DNA of 64,000 bases. Source: Zhongshania sp. R06B22 (GTDB lineage Bacteria; Pseudomonadota; Gammaproteobacteria; Pseudomonadales; Spongiibacteraceae). The stretch lies in the NCBI RefSeq assembly GCF_040892595.1, contig NZ_JBFRYB010000001.1, positions 1,984,001-2,048,000 of the forward strand, given 5' to 3'. The stretch's first letter is position 1; every line of letters begins with the position of its first letter. The notes beneath the pieces were generated by a model. It saw only the letters and a program-made list of their open reading frames with translations, did not search any database and had not been told where the DNA came from. A program made the position numbers and the translations under genes. Of this stretch, positions 45,548 to 55,324 are shown piece by piece.

Positions 45548-46243
45548 TTAGGCGCTTTCTGGCGGGTAGGTGGTTGCTATCGTTGGCAGACGCGAGATCT
45601 CGCTGGGGTCTGTACAAAGCCCGGCGATCATCATGCGCAGTGATTTTTCGGCTTGTAGGTCTAGGTCTCGGTGATAACCGTAGGTGTCGCCGTGGTCTAA
45701 CATTAATGTTGCCACGCCGTGCACCGCAGCCCAGACAGTGTGCGCCATTGAGGCGACGTCATCGAGTTCTCTCAATACTCCGGTTTTGAAACCGCGTTCC
45801 ACACCGGCTCGCACTTTGTAAATGGCCTCACGTCCAGCGGCAAAAAGCTCTGGATAGTTATTTCGCGGTTGCAATACCGGGCCAAACATTAGATTAAACA
45901 TTTCCGTATGAGTTTTTGCGAATTGCACATAACTAAGGCCAAAATATAGAAGGCTAAGGTCTGCGCGTGGTTCGCGTTCACTGGCCAGGCAAAACTCAAA
46001 AAAGCGTCGGAAACCCTCGGTTGCTAGTGCAGCAAGTAAGGCGTTCTTGTCTTTGAAGTGGCGATAGGGCGCAGTTTGGGATACGCCGATCTCCCTTGCC
46101 AGCGCGCGCAAGCTGAGCTCGCCAATACCTTCATTAACGAGGTGTTTTTCGGCAAGTTCCATGAGTTCTTCACGCAGATTGCCGTGATGGTAGCTATTGT
46201 TGGTGTTAGTTGTAGTCATAGTCATTGTTTTGTCGTCTGTCAT
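45548..46243 (-). CDS. TetR/AcrR-family transcriptional regulator (231 aa)
   Basis: The N-terminal helix-turn-helix is 'LSLRALAREIGVSQTAPYRHFKDKNALLAALATEGF' (residues ~43-78). The C-terminal domain resembles the WHG/TetR_C_33 type with 'FGLSYVQFAKTHTEMFNLMFGP'. The start codon at 46243 lies inside a perfect palindrome (46241-46255), which could be its own operator. The divergent gene is an SDR oxidoreductase, a plausible target. Start codons at 46225 and 46219 are alternatives; none has a clear ribosome site. Confidence 0.85.
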   Translation of the reverse strand: MTDDKTMTMTTTNTNNSYHHGNLREELMELAEKHLVNEGIGELSLRALAREIGVSQTAPYRHFKDKNALLAALATEGFRRFFEFCLASEREPRADLSLLYFGLSYVQFAKTHTEMFNLMFGPVLQPRNNYPELFAAGREAIYKVRAGVERGFKTGVLRELDDVASMAHTVWAAVHGVATLMLDHGDTYGYHRDLDLQAEKSLRMMIAGLCTDPSEISRLPTIATTYPPESA

Positions 46244-46255
46244 TGCGATGCAATG
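46241..46255. promoter_or_regulatory. Palindrome at the TetR start, possible operator
   Basis: CATTGC-GAT-GCAATG is a perfect inverted repeat with a three-base spacer. It overlaps the first ATG of the TetR gene, so binding there would shut off its own expression. TetR-family operators are often palindromes of this size. Confidence 0.5.
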
Positions 46256-46612
46256 TTGACAGCGATCATATCAAGTGTCATGTGTTTTTTCGGATTTGTG
46301 TTAGCAGGATCGTAAAGCGGCGCTATTCTAACGAACTTCTGACAGCGCGTCGCCTTTTAGATAAGACTGTGTGCGCCCAGCGAGTATTCTGTTTCTTTGC
46401 GATAATGCCGTTTTGCTAGTCGGCAGTGCAAGTCGGCAGTGCAAGTCGGCAGTGCAAGTCTGGGAGTTGGTTTCTCAAGGTGATTGTTTCACGAGGTGGT
46501 CGTTGCTGGAGGTAATTGATTTTAGGGATGATTGCTTTTAGCTAAGATTTTTTCAGATAGCGGTGGTTTTAGATACCGCTACTTGCAGACAATATCGATA
46601 AAAGAGGTGGAA
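46244..46612. other. 369-base intergenic region between TetR and SDR genes
   Basis: It contains the palindrome described at 46241 and a 13-bp tandem repeat at 46418. No convincing gene is present; short open frames here lack ribosome sites and family matches. It must hold the divergent promoters. Confidence 0.6.
46418..46460. repeat. 13-bp tandem repeat, 3.3 copies
   Basis: AGTCGGCAGTGCA occurs three times head to tail without mismatch, followed by AGTC. The 13-bp period, not a multiple of three, suits non-coding DNA. Copy number may vary between strains. Confidence 0.85.
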
Positions 46613-47404
46613 ATGGAACTCAATGTGAACAATAAGGTGTACCTGGTCGCTGCTGCGAGCAAGGGCTTGGGTTACGCGATTGCTGAACAGCTGGCATTAA
46701 ACGGCGCGTCGCTTGCTATCGCCAGCCGCAGTGAAAGTAGTATCCAGGCGGCGGCAACCGAGTTGGCGGCGGCAACAGGTGCGAAAGTGCGCGGCTATTG
46801 TATGGACGCCAGCGACGCGGACAGTATTTCCACGTGGGTTGCCCAGGCCAGCGCTGATTTTGGCCGTGTAGATGGCTTGGTGGTGAATGCCGGAGGGCCC
46901 CCGCCAGGTCAATTTGACGCGTTTAGCGATGACGATTGGCAGAGTGCCTTTGAGCTGACTTTAATGAGTGCCGTTCGCATGATTCGCGAGACCTTGCCGC
47001 ATTTGCGCGCGGCCGGGGGTGGGTCAATTTTGACCATCACCTCGTCATCGGTGAAAGAGCCTGTGGACTTTTTGTTGTTATCTAATGTCATGCGCTCCGG
47101 CGTGACCAGCTTGGCTAAGAGTTTGTCTAAGCAGTTAGCGCCAGAAAATATTCGCGTTAATAATTTAGTGCCGGGTTTAATTGCCACCGATCGCATGGTG
47201 AATCTTGATACGCTGCAGGCGAAGGCAAAGGCGATAAGTTTTGATGAGCAGCGTACTGTCAGCCAAGCTACCATCCCGCTTGGTCGCTATGGCGATCCCA
47301 GTGAGTTCGGCAAGACTGGGGCATTTTTATTGTCAGATGCGGCTAGTTATATAACGGGTGCAACCCTAGTAGTGGACGGTGGCACTATGAAAACCGTGTG
47401 GTAG
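46613..47404 (+). CDS. SDR-family oxidoreductase with atypical active site (263 aa)
   Basis: This is a Rossmann-fold short-chain dehydrogenase. The cofactor loop is 'AAASKGLGYAIAEQLA' (residues ~12-27), where TGxxxGxG has become A-A-S-K-G-L-G. 'VVNAGGPPPGQ' replaces NNAG. After the catalytic-like Ser ('LTITSSSVKEP') the usual YxxxK is missing: the matching stretch reads 'LLSNVMRSGVTSLAKSL', with Ser for Tyr and Arg for Lys. A subgroup of SDRs shares this pattern, so it is not decay. ATG 46613 has AAGAGGTGG upstream. Substrate unknown. Confidence 0.83.
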   Translation: MELNVNNKVYLVAAASKGLGYAIAEQLALNGASLAIASRSESSIQAAATELAAATGAKVRGYCMDASDADSISTWVAQASADFGRVDGLVVNAGGPPPGQFDAFSDDDWQSAFELTLMSAVRMIRETLPHLRAAGGGSILTITSSSVKEPVDFLLLSNVMRSGVTSLAKSLSKQLAPENIRVNNLVPGLIATDRMVNLDTLQAKAKAISFDEQRTVSQATIPLGRYGDPSEFGKTGAFLLSDAASYITGATLVVDGGTMKTVW

Positions 47405-47479
47405 TTCTAGGTTTAGTCGGGGGATTGAGTTTTGCGAGGGCCTAGCATTGGCTTTTTTTGGTCGATGATCGACGCCTCG

Positions 47480-50400
47480 CTATTGTTGGCCGTGTTCGAT
47501 TTTATATAAGAGGTCAATACTTTGGGCTTTACCAGATTGCGCTTTCAGACCTAAGTTTTTGCTCAGGGTATAGTCGAGCTGCACGCTACCGGCAGGTGTG
47601 AAAAGATTTTGTACATAGCTAATAAATAAATCCGGGTTTAGGTATTTACCCACTACCAGCGAACTGTCTTCATAGCTGTCACCCCCCTGTAAGCTGACTA
47701 CATCGACGCCAAAGGTGTTTTGCAGCGTATTGCTAATACCTCGACTCTGGGAAATTCCCAGCGCAGCGGCGGCATTCATAACCTGATTGGCGTCAGACTT
47801 ATTGAGATCAGCGGGTGCTTTGCCGGTGATGAGAATCGCCATAACATCTGTGGGAGGCAATATGGGGTCCGAGAAAAGTTCGCTGCGAATATCTTGCGCA
47901 AAGCCACCAATGTTGACGCCGACGGTAGCGGTTTTGGTTTCTCTTATGGCGGTGATATTCAGTCCGGGATTATCTAGCGGGCCCTGAAAAATTAACAGGC
48001 CGCGTTCGACGTTCAATTTTTGACCGTAGGCTTTATACACCCCGTCGTAAAGTGACAGGGAGCCAAAGCCTTGCAGCAGTGAGTCGGTTTTTTGGCTTAG
48101 CTTTAATTGGCCGCCGAGGCGGGTGCTTAAGCCATAGCCCTTAAACTCAAAACTGTCGTTCAGCACAATGTCTACTCGGGTGTCGATAGCCCGACTTTTT
48201 ACATCGCTAGTGGTCTGCTGATTTACGATACGCTCATCTGCAGATACGCCAGCGGCCTGATCTGGCAGGGTTTTAAGGCTGTAGTTGCCTTTTGGAATCG
48301 TTAAGGTGCCCCGTATCTTAATAAGCTCAGGGCTGAGGCTGGCATTGATATCTGGGGATATCAGCACTAAGCCATCGGCGCGGTCTAAGACGGTGATATT
48401 GTCGCCGCTGATGCGAAGTTGACCGCTTGGTCCGCCAATGCCGCCTAGCGCGCCGTGGCCGGAAATATTGAGTACGCCCTTGCCTGATACAATTTTACTC
48501 TCTAACTGCCAAGGCCCGCGGCTGTCAAAGGCCAGTTCGGCCTTGGCGTTTTGCAAGCTTATCCCAAGGTCGGGTAGCTCCATTTTAACATCAGTTAGAC
48601 TAAGCGAGCCTTGGGCTAGCGGCTCGGCGAGCTGTCCTGATACGGCCAGTTGCGTGCTTAGCACACCGTTGAGATTCTCTAGTTGTGGAAATAGCCCACC
48701 CAACCAGCTCAGGTTGCTGAAACCGCCGTTTATATCGCCTTGAATCTCGCTGCTGGCGGCTAGCCCCTGGGTACTGAGATTGGCATTGATGCTGCCAATA
48801 TCAGCAATACTAAAGATGGCGTTGGTATTGAGGCGGCTGTGTTGAATCTTTGTTTTAGACGCCAAGCTGGCTTGATATTCCGCCATCGTTTGATCTTCAT
48901 CAGCTTGGTAGCGAATAACAATATCCTGGCTGCTAATATCTAGATCGCCACTGAGATCATCAATTTTACCCGCAATAGAAAAATGACTATTCAGGGTGCC
49001 GCTGATAGCCGAGCCGGGTGGCAGGCTGGCTGCAGTAAAGCGCTCAAGGGCTAAAGCGTCGATGTGACCGCTGGCGCTAATACGGTCGCCTTGCAGGCTG
49101 CCGTTAGCACATACTTTGGTGCTGTCTTGTTGCAGGCACATTGTCGAAAGCGACACGGTATTGGCCGCGAGGTCCAATGCACTGCTTCCGGCAAGTTGCC
49201 AGGGGCCGCTGACAGCGCTGTTAAGCGAAAGGTCTTGGATGCTACTCAGCCATTGGTACTGTGAGTTACTTTGTTTTAACGCGCCAATTAAATCGAGCGC
49301 AAGCTGCTTGTCGTCGTCAGTGACGGTGAGAGCTAATTGGTGTTGCTCGATGCTGCCGCTGGCTTTCAGGTCGAGATTGGCCTTGTTTAATGGCGAGGCC
49401 GATATACCCTCGCCCTTTATCTGCAGCGAGACTTCCTTAGCGGCATTGGTGCTAAGTGCTAGATGTGCGGCTGCTATGCGGTATTGCTGATATTGGAATT
49501 CCCTTACTTTGAGGTCGGCAACAATTAGCGGAGAGCGCCCCTTGTTGAAGAGCTGGGTGATAGCGCCGCCACGTAGCGTGCCTTGGGAGCTCACTGAGCC
49601 ACTTAGCTGGGGTAGAATTTGGCTGAGTTTGGGGGCGTTCACCAGCCAGTTTAATTCGCTTTTGTCGAGTAATTTACCATTCGCGCTAAGGTGGTTGTCG
49701 CCTAGCTGCAAGACCAGCTTCTTAAATTCTTGGCCTTTATTGCTAGCAGTAACCGCGCCGCTGCCGGCAATGGCTTTGCCAGCAATATCGCCAGATAAGG
49801 TGTTAATGATGAGGTCTGCACGATAGCCGGTATCACCCCAAAAACCTTTGCTATCTAGGTTTGTGGCCAGCTTGATTGGCCATTGAGGGAGGGCGCTGGC
49901 GGTGTCTATGTTTTCGGCTTTTACCTTTAGCTGCCAGTCTAATGCTTGGTCTTGAGATGGATTTGCAGAGGGCGCGGCTAGCAAGCCATTGGCGTTGATC
50001 CGGCCTCTAATACCAAGCTTGCCTGCCTCGGTGTCAAGCGTCAGGGTGTTCAATAAAATGGCGAGTTTATTGCCGTTAAACTCTAGTTTAAATGTTGCCG
50101 GCTTTTTTAATACCTGAGCAATGATGGTTTGCGATGATGGCGTGTCGTCATTGCTCGACTTTGCTGTCTCACTACCTTGATTTGCACCCGCTGCGAGCTG
50201 ACTATGCAGACTAAGGACGTAATTATCCCAGCTGCCGCTAATTTGCAGGTGACCATTGCGACTGCTGAGCTGCGGTATTGGCAATCTACCTTGCATAGCC
50301 GTACTCAGGGGGAGTGCTATCTCTGGCCAGTCAGATCTTAGCTCGATCTTAATCCTGTGGAGATCGACTATTGCCTGCGATGGTTGATACCAATTAGATA

Positions 50401-51175
50401 TCCTCGCATCGCTAATAACTGTCGCAGGGCGGGTGAGGCTATGCTTTATATGTAGATTACGGAGGTTTCCGCTGAGCCTGCCTTTACCGCTGAATGTTGT
50501 TTGCTCAGGCAGGTCTAGCGACCAATCCATCGATATATGCATTTTATACGGTGGGCGATTGTTGACGTCGCCACTCAGGGTCGCTGAATACACCTTACTT
50601 TTTATCGTGAGTGCGCTAATAGCAGTGCGCAGAAGTCCGCTATACGCCTGTAGCGAAATGAGGTCGATGGTTTGGATATTCTCGTCTTGGTCTACGGTGA
50701 TTTTTTGGATTCTTGCGTCTTGTATGTTGAGCGGGAACGGTAAACTCAGCGTCGGCCATGGCGACAGGGGCGAGGGCTCCGCCGGGACATTGGCCGTGGG
50801 GTGAAGGACAATATGTAACTGGTCAATATGCAATTTATGTATCGGCAATTCACCGCCGAGAATGCCCCATAAATTCCATGCGCTGTCGATGGACGCGATA
50901 TCAATGTCAGCAGTTGCTAGCGGTAGGTGCAGGTCTTTAAGTTGAATGCCGCTCGCAAGCGTTCCGGTATAGGAGGTAAACGTGGCCTGTGGTGAAACTA
51001 TGGCGAGACCTTTAGTGAGTAGCCAGTCGCTGCCGCGCTGGGTGTCCAATATAAAGTAGAGAGCAGTGACTAGAGTGATCACGACAAAACTACACGCTAA
51101 AAACCCGCGAATAAGCCAGGTGGCCAAAACAGCCAGTGCGCTGCGCGCTCGCTTTGACGAAGTGGCTTGGGTCAT
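47480..51175 (-). CDS. tamB: Translocation and assembly module protein TamB (1231 aa)
   Basis: This AsmA-like bridge protein of the envelope spans from the inner membrane to TamA and is involved in autotransporter assembly and phospholipid transport to the outer membrane. One N-terminal membrane anchor (residues ~15-45) is followed by ~1100 residues of beta-strand-rich repeat, with the DUF490 C-terminus: 'IRGTLTIPKGNYSLKTLP', 'VERGLLIFQGPLDNPGLNITAIRE' and the last 'DLLYKIEHGQQ'. Its ATG overlaps the tamA stop (ATGA). Length is normal. Confidence 0.92.
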   Translation of the reverse strand: MTQATSSKRARSALAVLATWLIRGFLACSFVVITLVTALYFILDTQRGSDWLLTKGLAIVSPQATFTSYTGTLASGIQLKDLHLPLATADIDIASIDSAWNLWGILGGELPIHKLHIDQLHIVLHPTANVPAEPSPLSPWPTLSLPFPLNIQDARIQKITVDQDENIQTIDLISLQAYSGLLRTAISALTIKSKVYSATLSGDVNNRPPYKMHISMDWSLDLPEQTTFSGKGRLSGNLRNLHIKHSLTRPATVISDARISNWYQPSQAIVDLHRIKIELRSDWPEIALPLSTAMQGRLPIPQLSSRNGHLQISGSWDNYVLSLHSQLAAGANQGSETAKSSNDDTPSSQTIIAQVLKKPATFKLEFNGNKLAILLNTLTLDTEAGKLGIRGRINANGLLAAPSANPSQDQALDWQLKVKAENIDTASALPQWPIKLATNLDSKGFWGDTGYRADLIINTLSGDIAGKAIAGSGAVTASNKGQEFKKLVLQLGDNHLSANGKLLDKSELNWLVNAPKLSQILPQLSGSVSSQGTLRGGAITQLFNKGRSPLIVADLKVREFQYQQYRIAAAHLALSTNAAKEVSLQIKGEGISASPLNKANLDLKASGSIEQHQLALTVTDDDKQLALDLIGALKQSNSQYQWLSSIQDLSLNSAVSGPWQLAGSSALDLAANTVSLSTMCLQQDSTKVCANGSLQGDRISASGHIDALALERFTAASLPPGSAISGTLNSHFSIAGKIDDLSGDLDISSQDIVIRYQADEDQTMAEYQASLASKTKIQHSRLNTNAIFSIADIGSINANLSTQGLAASSEIQGDINGGFSNLSWLGGLFPQLENLNGVLSTQLAVSGQLAEPLAQGSLSLTDVKMELPDLGISLQNAKAELAFDSRGPWQLESKIVSGKGVLNISGHGALGGIGGPSGQLRISGDNITVLDRADGLVLISPDINASLSPELIKIRGTLTIPKGNYSLKTLPDQAAGVSADERIVNQQTTSDVKSRAIDTRVDIVLNDSFEFKGYGLSTRLGGQLKLSQKTDSLLQGFGSLSLYDGVYKAYGQKLNVERGLLIFQGPLDNPGLNITAIRETKTATVGVNIGGFAQDIRSELFSDPILPPTDVMAILITGKAPADLNKSDANQVMNAAAALGISQSRGISNTLQNTFGVDVVSLQGGDSYEDSSLVVGKYLNPDLFISYVQNLFTPAGSVQLDYTLSKNLGLKAQSGKAQSIDLLYKIEHGQQ

Positions 51176-52974
51176 AAGTCTGGCCCCATTGATAAGTGGA
51201 AGCGAAAGCCGCCATCTTTTAAGGGGAAGCCGAAGTCGACCCTGATGGGACCGATGGGCGAAAACCAGCGCAAACCGACACCAGCGCTGCTATAAAAGGT
51301 GAAGTCACGGGTGTCGAAGGCATTGCCTGCATCGTAAAACGTAGCCAGTGCAAAGTCGCCCCAGACTCGGTGGTCGTATTCTACGCTGCCGGTCAATCGA
51401 TGTTTGCCGCCGACTACCTCGCCATCACTGTTTTCCGGGCCTAGCGATTCATAGGCGAAACCGCGCACACTATTGTCGCCGCCAGCAAAGAACCGCAAAG
51501 AAGCTGGCAATTCTGAGAAATCGTTGAGTGCTGTGATGCCGAGACCACCGCGGCTGATTAAACGTCCGCCGAGTATAGGCAAGATGGTTTTTCCGTCCAG
51601 TTCAAATTGGCCGAGGCTTACATCCGACACTACGCCGTCTAACGCACCGCGCGCTGCCGCTGTGACTCGCCAGCCTAGGGTTGGATAGCGTCGATCGTTG
51701 GCCTTGCTGCGCGCAAATGCGATACCCGGCATGAGCAGGGTTGAGGTGTTATTGACGTTTGCGATATCGAAACTCTCGTGGAGAAATTTCAAACTTAAAG
51801 TTTGTACCCAGCCGCTGCCGGCGAGTGAAATAAGCGCGACCTCGGCGCGGTAGCTGGTGCTTTCTGAGGTATCAGTGTCTTTCTTTTGGACGCCGGTAGA
51901 CCAGACGGTTTTGTCGGTGAGAGGCTTGGCTCCGGGCTGGGAGTATTGATAGCCAAGATTGGATAATACCGGAGAGTATTGACTGTTAATTTGGTAAGTA
52001 TCTCCGTCAGCGTTGAAGCGACGATTTTTCAGGCCATAACTCACCCGGGGACCGGTGTCAGTAGATGCGCCGATACCGGCAGTGGTTTCATACTGCTTTT
52101 TCGGTGTGCTGGTAATGTATGTAGCAACCGTATTGTTGCTGGCGTCGGGGGTGCCTTGATCGACGTTAACAGATGAAAAATAGTTACTACTCACTAAATT
52201 GTTTTGCAGTGTGATCAGCTTATCTGCCTCAAAGGGCGCAGAGGTTTGAAATGGTAAATAACGTCTTAGCAGCGAGTCGTTCAGCAGAGACGGACCGAAT
52301 TCAATGGCGCCGAAGCGGTAGCGCCTGCCACTTTGGAAAATAATGGTGATGGCTGCGGTGTTGTTGTCGGTGTTTATCTCGAGGCTATGTTGCGTAAATT
52401 TGCCGTCAAAATACCCTGCGCTGCGAGCCCGCTGACTGAGCTGCTTTTTTATTTCGTCGTAGTCGCTGTGCAGTAGTTTATTACCTACCTTGGTGGGTAA
52501 GGACGCTAGGTAGGTGCTTAATACCGGGTCGGCGCCGCCTTCGCCCTCAATGCGAACATCGAGTACTGCTATGTTTGTAGCGGCGCCAGGGTTTAGTTCA
52601 AGCTGTAGCTCCCAACATATATTCTCTGGGTTTTTCTTTAGCAATTTTAATGGATTCACCGCCGATATTAGGCTGTTTTTCTCGGCGCTGTTTGCCGTGT
52701 TAGCTTTAGCTTTACTCAGTGTCCAACGGCCATGGTAGTAGCCTAGCGCGCGGAGTGCTTCAGATATCTTTTGATCGCTGCCACGCAGGCGGCCGCGGAG
52801 TTTGATTTCTGATAAATCGCAACTGATGTCATTGAACGCAAGGTGCGCGCGAATATTTTCCTGCAGTTTATTATTGCCGCCGTTGATGGTGAGCTTGGCG
52901 CTGTCATTGGCCATGACGTTCAGACAAAGGCTATAGAGTATTAGCGCTGCTAGGGGCTTGGCCGGTCTTAACAT
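51172..52974 (-). CDS. tamA: Outer membrane assembly protein TamA (600 aa)
   Basis: This Omp85-family barrel is the partner of TamB. A signal peptide (residues 1-22) is followed by three POTRA domains (to ~ residue 260) and a 16-strand barrel; the conserved 'RFFAGGDNSVRGFAYESLGP' near residue 495 is the RGF loop of Omp85 proteins. 'LRWFSPIGPIRVDFGFPL' ends the barrel. ATG 52974 was chosen over 52998 because the signal peptide begins there. Confidence 0.92.
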   Translation of the reverse strand: MLRPAKPLAALILYSLCLNVMANDSAKLTINGGNNKLQENIRAHLAFNDISCDLSEIKLRGRLRGSDQKISEALRALGYYHGRWTLSKAKANTANSAEKNSLISAVNPLKLLKKNPENICWELQLELNPGAATNIAVLDVRIEGEGGADPVLSTYLASLPTKVGNKLLHSDYDEIKKQLSQRARSAGYFDGKFTQHSLEINTDNNTAAITIIFQSGRRYRFGAIEFGPSLLNDSLLRRYLPFQTSAPFEADKLITLQNNLVSSNYFSSVNVDQGTPDASNNTVATYITSTPKKQYETTAGIGASTDTGPRVSYGLKNRRFNADGDTYQINSQYSPVLSNLGYQYSQPGAKPLTDKTVWSTGVQKKDTDTSESTSYRAEVALISLAGSGWVQTLSLKFLHESFDIANVNNTSTLLMPGIAFARSKANDRRYPTLGWRVTAAARGALDGVVSDVSLGQFELDGKTILPILGGRLISRGGLGITALNDFSELPASLRFFAGGDNSVRGFAYESLGPENSDGEVVGGKHRLTGSVEYDHRVWGDFALATFYDAGNAFDTRDFTFYSSAGVGLRWFSPIGPIRVDFGFPLKDGGFRFHLSMGPDL

Positions 52975-53206
52975 AATTATTGTGTACTTTGGCGACAACG
53001 TGAATCAGGATTGAATTATGCCTTGCTGGATTTTTGCTAGCTACTTTAAAGTTAAGAACTTGCGGTTTAGAAACCGGATATGGGCAGAATACTCAGTTCA
53101 AAATCTTATGCTGCTGTTAGACTGCGCGCCTCGGCTTGCGATTAACTGCAAGTCTGCTTGGATTTCTCAAATGTTCAATCACTTATTTTATAGGGCGTAG
53201 GGCTTT

Positions 53207-54499
53207 ATGAGGCGTTTGTTATTACCGCTGGCAGCATTATTAATATCCGATGCCTTGTTGCTAATTGGGCATGGGCTGATGCTGACGTTGCTGCCATTGC
53301 GGGCCGAGATAGAACAATTCTCGGCTGCCCAGACCGGTTTTACCGCGTCTACCTACTTCATTGGCTTTGTTATCAGCTGTCTTGTTACCCCGCATATCGT
53401 GCGGCGTGTCGGGCATATACGCTGCTTCGCGGTATTAGCAACGGTATTTTCGGCGGTGGTATTATTGTTTCATGCTTTACCCAGTTTCGTCGTATGGCTG
53501 GTCTTGCGGTTTATTGTGGGCTTTTGTATTGCCGGTTTATATATGGTGATAGAAAGCTGGCTGAACGATCGCGCCACGCGTGAGACCCGCGGTACGATAC
53601 TTTCGCTGTACACGGTTATAAACCTCAGCATGATTATCCTCGGCCAGCAGATGCTGAATTTTGCCGATCCGTCTGGACCGATGCTCTTTGGCTTGGCGGC
53701 GATATTATTGTCCTTGGCAATTGTGCCCGTTTCCCTAACGGCAACCTTGGCGCCAGCGCCAATGCAGGTAGTGAAATTAGATTTTCGCCGCCTCTGGCAG
53801 CTATCGCATGTGGGTATGGAGGGCGCTATTACCAGCGGTTTAGTAACGGGCGCGTTTTGGGCCATGGGTCCGGTTTATGCCCGTGGGCTGGGGTTGGATA
53901 CATCGCAATTGACCTTGTTTATGAGTGGTGTGGTATTAGGTGGCGCACTGTTTCAACTGCCACTGGGGCGTCTATCTGATCACTATGATCGCCGTTTGGT
54001 TTTGTATTTTATTAGCCTAGCGGGCGCGCTAGTGTCAGCGGTGTTGGTATTTGTCCCAGTGGTTGGCAATGCATTTTTGTTTTTGGCCGTGCTCTGGGGC
54101 GGGACGGTGATGACGATGTATTCAATTTGTTTGGCACATACTTCAGATAACGCCGAAGCCAGTGATTTTGTGTTGGTGGGGAGTGGTATTTTGTTTTTAT
54201 ACGGCTGCAGCTCGGCGGTGGGGGCGCCGTTGGCATCGGTGTTCATGTCTCTGTTCGGACCGCGGGGTCTATTTGCCTTTGCTGCGGTGTGTCTATTGGG
54301 CTTCACTCTGGGTATTTCGATTCGCCGTAAATCTCATGTGGTAGCAATTGTTGATGAGACCGAGCCCTTCGTAACAATACTTGAGACCTCACCGGTGATT
54401 TTTGAGTTGGACCCGCGGCACAACGATGGCGAGGATAGTGAATTCCTCGCAGCCGATGGCTCGTCGCCGGGGTCGGATCAGGATAAGGCTAGCTTATAA
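53207..54499 (+). CDS. MFS transporter, YcaD-like (430 aa)
   Basis: This is a 12-helix major facilitator. 'LRFIVGFCIAGLYMVIESWLNDRAT' (motif between helices 4 and 5, residues ~104-128) is characteristic of the YcaD/'MFS_1 with ESW' group. 'LPLGRLSDHYDRR' is the cytoplasmic loop motif between helices 8 and 9. The hydrophilic C-terminal tail is acidic. The substrate is unknown. GTAGGG lies before the ATG. The 230 bases upstream hold only promoter-like AT-rich DNA. Confidence 0.85.
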   Translation: MRRLLLPLAALLISDALLLIGHGLMLTLLPLRAEIEQFSAAQTGFTASTYFIGFVISCLVTPHIVRRVGHIRCFAVLATVFSAVVLLFHALPSFVVWLVLRFIVGFCIAGLYMVIESWLNDRATRETRGTILSLYTVINLSMIILGQQMLNFADPSGPMLFGLAAILLSLAIVPVSLTATLAPAPMQVVKLDFRRLWQLSHVGMEGAITSGLVTGAFWAMGPVYARGLGLDTSQLTLFMSGVVLGGALFQLPLGRLSDHYDRRLVLYFISLAGALVSAVLVFVPVVGNAFLFLAVLWGGTVMTMYSICLAHTSDNAEASDFVLVGSGILFLYGCSSAVGAPLASVFMSLFGPRGLFAFAAVCLLGFTLGISIRRKSHVVAIVDETEPFVTILETSPVIFELDPRHNDGEDSEFLAADGSSPGSDQDKASL

Positions 54500-55154
54500 A
54501 TTGAGTCGTGTCGCTTAGCGGGGCGCGATCCATAATGACTTGGTTGATTTGTGCGCCCACGTCTTCGTAGCCAAAGGACAATCCGCAGATAATGCCGTTG
54601 CCCTCGGGAATATTGGCGATTTTAAAGACTTCGTCGGGATAAAACGCCAAGGCGCCCTGCGGGCAACTGGCTAAACCGTGCTCAACCAAGACCAGCATTA
54701 ATGTTTGCAGATAAATACCCACGTCTACCGCGTTGACCGGGCCCATACTGGTAGGCATAGAAATAAAGGCAACGTGGGGGGCATCAAAAAATTCCCAGTT
54801 TTTCATCATTAGGGCAAAGCGCTTGTCTTTCTCGTGACGCTCAATACCCATGGTGCCGTAATAGCCCATAGCGCATTGGTATTGGCGGTCTTTATAGACC
54901 CCTGTAAGGTTTTGGTCTCCTGGGGTAAACGCGGAGGTTGGCGCTTTTCCGGCGCTCATTTCGGCAAAAATTGCAGCTTGTAAATCTTTTCTGGCTTGGC
55001 CAGATACCACCACAGTATGACAGGGTTGAGTATTGCAATTGGACGGCGCTAAGCTGGCGCTCGCAAATATTTTTTCCAGTAATTCCGGCGCGATAGGGTC
55101 GGGCTTAAAGCCACGAATTGAGCGTCTGGCTTTGAGTGCATCGGAGACATTCAT
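54489..55154 (-). CDS. Nitroreductase family protein (221 aa)
   Basis: This is an FMN-dependent NAD(P)H nitroreductase. The FMN-binding 'RRSIRGFKPDPIAPELLEKIFASASLAPSNCNTQPC' (residues ~10-46) is complete and 'GIICGLSFGYED' near residue 190 matches the second site. Its stop overlaps the MFS gene by 11 bases in convergent orientation. Confidence 0.87.
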   Translation of the reverse strand: MNVSDALKARRSIRGFKPDPIAPELLEKIFASASLAPSNCNTQPCHTVVVSGQARKDLQAAIFAEMSAGKAPTSAFTPGDQNLTGVYKDRQYQCAMGYYGTMGIERHEKDKRFALMMKNWEFFDAPHVAFISMPTSMGPVNAVDVGIYLQTLMLVLVEHGLASCPQGALAFYPDEVFKIANIPEGNGIICGLSFGYEDVGAQINQVIMDRAPLSDTTQFIS

Positions 55155-55286
55155 TTGACGTTATTCCTATGGTTTTGGAGCAAGTTATCGATGTTAAAAA
55201 AGCGTAAAAGGTAACGCGTTTTGACAGAATAGTCACCATGCAAGGTGCGCTGGCGATAGTGATTGATAGTATATAAAGCAAAAAAA

Positions 55287-55306
55287 AGGCGGCCCAAGGG
55301 CCGCCT
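55287..55306 (-). terminator. Intrinsic terminator after mdh
   Basis: AGGCGGCCC and GGGCCGCCT form a nine-pair stem with a two-base loop. Read on the minus strand it is followed by eight Ts, 19 bases after the mdh stop. Confidence 0.85.
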
Positions 55307-55324
55307 CTTTAATTTGCCGTAATA

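Noticed and set aside
46418..46460. Short repeats as a CRISPR remnant
   Set aside because: The 13-bp units are head to tail with no spacers and there are no cas genes.
47461..47473. Palindrome GTCGAT-G-ATCGAC between the SDR and tamB genes
   Set aside because: Perfect but short, with no T-run on the downstream side for either gene; not enough to call a terminator.
53018..53200. 60-codon frame upstream of the MFS gene
   Set aside because: No family or ribosome site; probably promoter DNA.
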